Shown one piece after another: positions 63,629 to 64,000 of a stretch of DNA of 64,000 nucleotides. The translations under genes were made by a program, and so were the position numbers. Below the pieces are notes generated by a model. The model was not told where the DNA came from and made no database searches. It was given only the letters and a program-made list of their open reading frames with translations. Position 1 is the stretch's first letter. Every line of letters begins with the position of its first letter. Origin of the DNA: Phycisphaerae bacterium (GTDB lineage Bacteria > Planctomycetota > Phycisphaerae > UBA1845 > Fen-1342); NCBI GenBank assembly GCA_028279405.1, contig JANQNU010000079.1:40205-104204 (forward strand), written 5' to 3'.

Positions 63629-64000
63629 ATGCGGTCTGACACACGGAATGGACTCGTGGTCGTTGCGTGGATGCTGGCGGGGATCGGATTGGCGGGTTTG
63701 CCTGCCGCCGACGCGAGCAGCGCGACGAAGGGCTATCAACAGCCGCCGGAGGCGCAGAGCGCAGAAGAGACGCAGAAGAGCATCGAGCGCCTGCTCGAAT
63801 TGCAGCGTCAGGCCGAGGCCGCCGAGAAGGCCAAGGCTGCCAAGGAGGCCGCGGACGGAAAGCCGCAGGCCAAGCCGGCCGCGAAGCCGCCTCAGAACGC
63901 TCCAGCGACGCAGCCCACGCCCACGCCGACGCCGAAGGCGAAGCCGGTGGCTCCGCGCCGTGAGGAGGCGGTTGGCCCGCCGGCGTATGTGAAGCCGGAA
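63629..64000 (+). CDS. Secreted or anchored protein with Ala/Lys/Pro-rich region, 3' end cut by the window
   Basis: 124 codons without a stop up to the right edge. GAGGTGAG a few nt before ATG 63629. Hydrophobic segment LVVVAWMLAGIGLAGLPAAD is a signal peptide. It is followed by a charged coiled-coil-like stretch (TQKSIERLLELQRQAEAAEK) and a long Lys/Pro/Ala-rich linker (KPQAKPAAKPPQ, PTPTPTPKAKP). The folded domain lies beyond the window. No function can be given. Confidence 0.6.
   Translation, partial: MRSDTRNGLVVVAWMLAGIGLAGLPAADASSATKGYQQPPEAQSAEETQKSIERLLELQRQAEAAEKAKAAKEAADGKPQAKPAAKPPQNAPATQPTPTPTPKAKPVAPRREEAVGPPAYVKPE

Overview
The window reads as a piece of chromosome from a high-GC member of the Planctomycetota, probably a Phycisphaerae-like lineage. 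This rests on several signs taken together: small zinc-ribbon membrane proteins, ECF sigma factors overlapping Ser/Thr kinase genes with an N-terminal 'FLxxAC' region, a PEP-CTERM secreted protein, a tail-fibre-like secreted protein, a FlgI-like lipoprotein and many unlinked housekeeping genes. I see no phage, insertion sequence, CRISPR array or rRNA operon. The lineage call is inference.

Layout. 1-8.7 kb (mostly minus): a GT4 glycosyltransferase cut by the left edge, a Na+/H+ antiporter with an RCK domain, a Nudix hydrolase, a zinc-ribbon membrane protein coupled to an HD phosphohydrolase, a PilZ-like protein, a YjbQ protein, a PAS histidine kinase overlapping a lipoprotein gene, and ispD. 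8.9-18 kb: a FlgI-like/HEAT lipoprotein coupled to an RsuA-type pseudouridine synthase, pheA, cysS, an aminotransferase, and an overlapping 3-hydroxyacyl-CoA dehydrogenase/enoyl-CoA hydratase pair. 18.2-19 kb: a DUF3179-like gene with an in-frame UGA exactly at the family's conserved cysteine. 19-35 kb: a second zinc-ribbon protein, an SDR, an ECF sigma, aconitase, tRNA-His, gatA-pyk-formyltetrahydrofolate cyclo-ligase, an animal-type short transketolase, another SDR, argS, a parS-like ParB site and a GT-C-like membrane protein.

35.8-45 kb: two secreted proteins (a HExxHxxGxxH metallopeptidase and a tail-fibre-like protein), then two consecutive ECF-sigma/Ser-Thr-kinase pairs, each joined by the same GTGA stop/start overlap. 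45-53.7 kb: an unknown protein, a methyltransferase, uvrB, a PEP-CTERM P-domain protein with a palindrome and a strong terminator, a B12-domain/MeaB fusion, coaE and rho. 53.7-57.5 kb: a uracil-DNA-glycosylase-family protein, a tandem YHS protein, a cupin and an AhpD-like protein, facing an ECF sigma with a small zinc-finger anti-sigma candidate. 57.6-64 kb: phenylalanine hydroxylase, a strikingly animal-like ACMSD, tRNA-Met(CAU), a 2-Cys peroxiredoxin, a third zinc-ribbon membrane protein, glnS and the start of a secreted or anchored protein cut by the right edge.

The intergenic spaces at 24.3-24.6, 28.4, 35.5, 42.9-43.0, 46.9 and 60.0 kb hold mosaics of short GC-rich palindromic modules that recur between islands. 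The most interesting observations are the DUF3179 UGA with a SECIS-like hairpin (selenoprotein candidate), the parS-like site, the duplicated sigma/kinase modules and the mosaic hairpin repeats.
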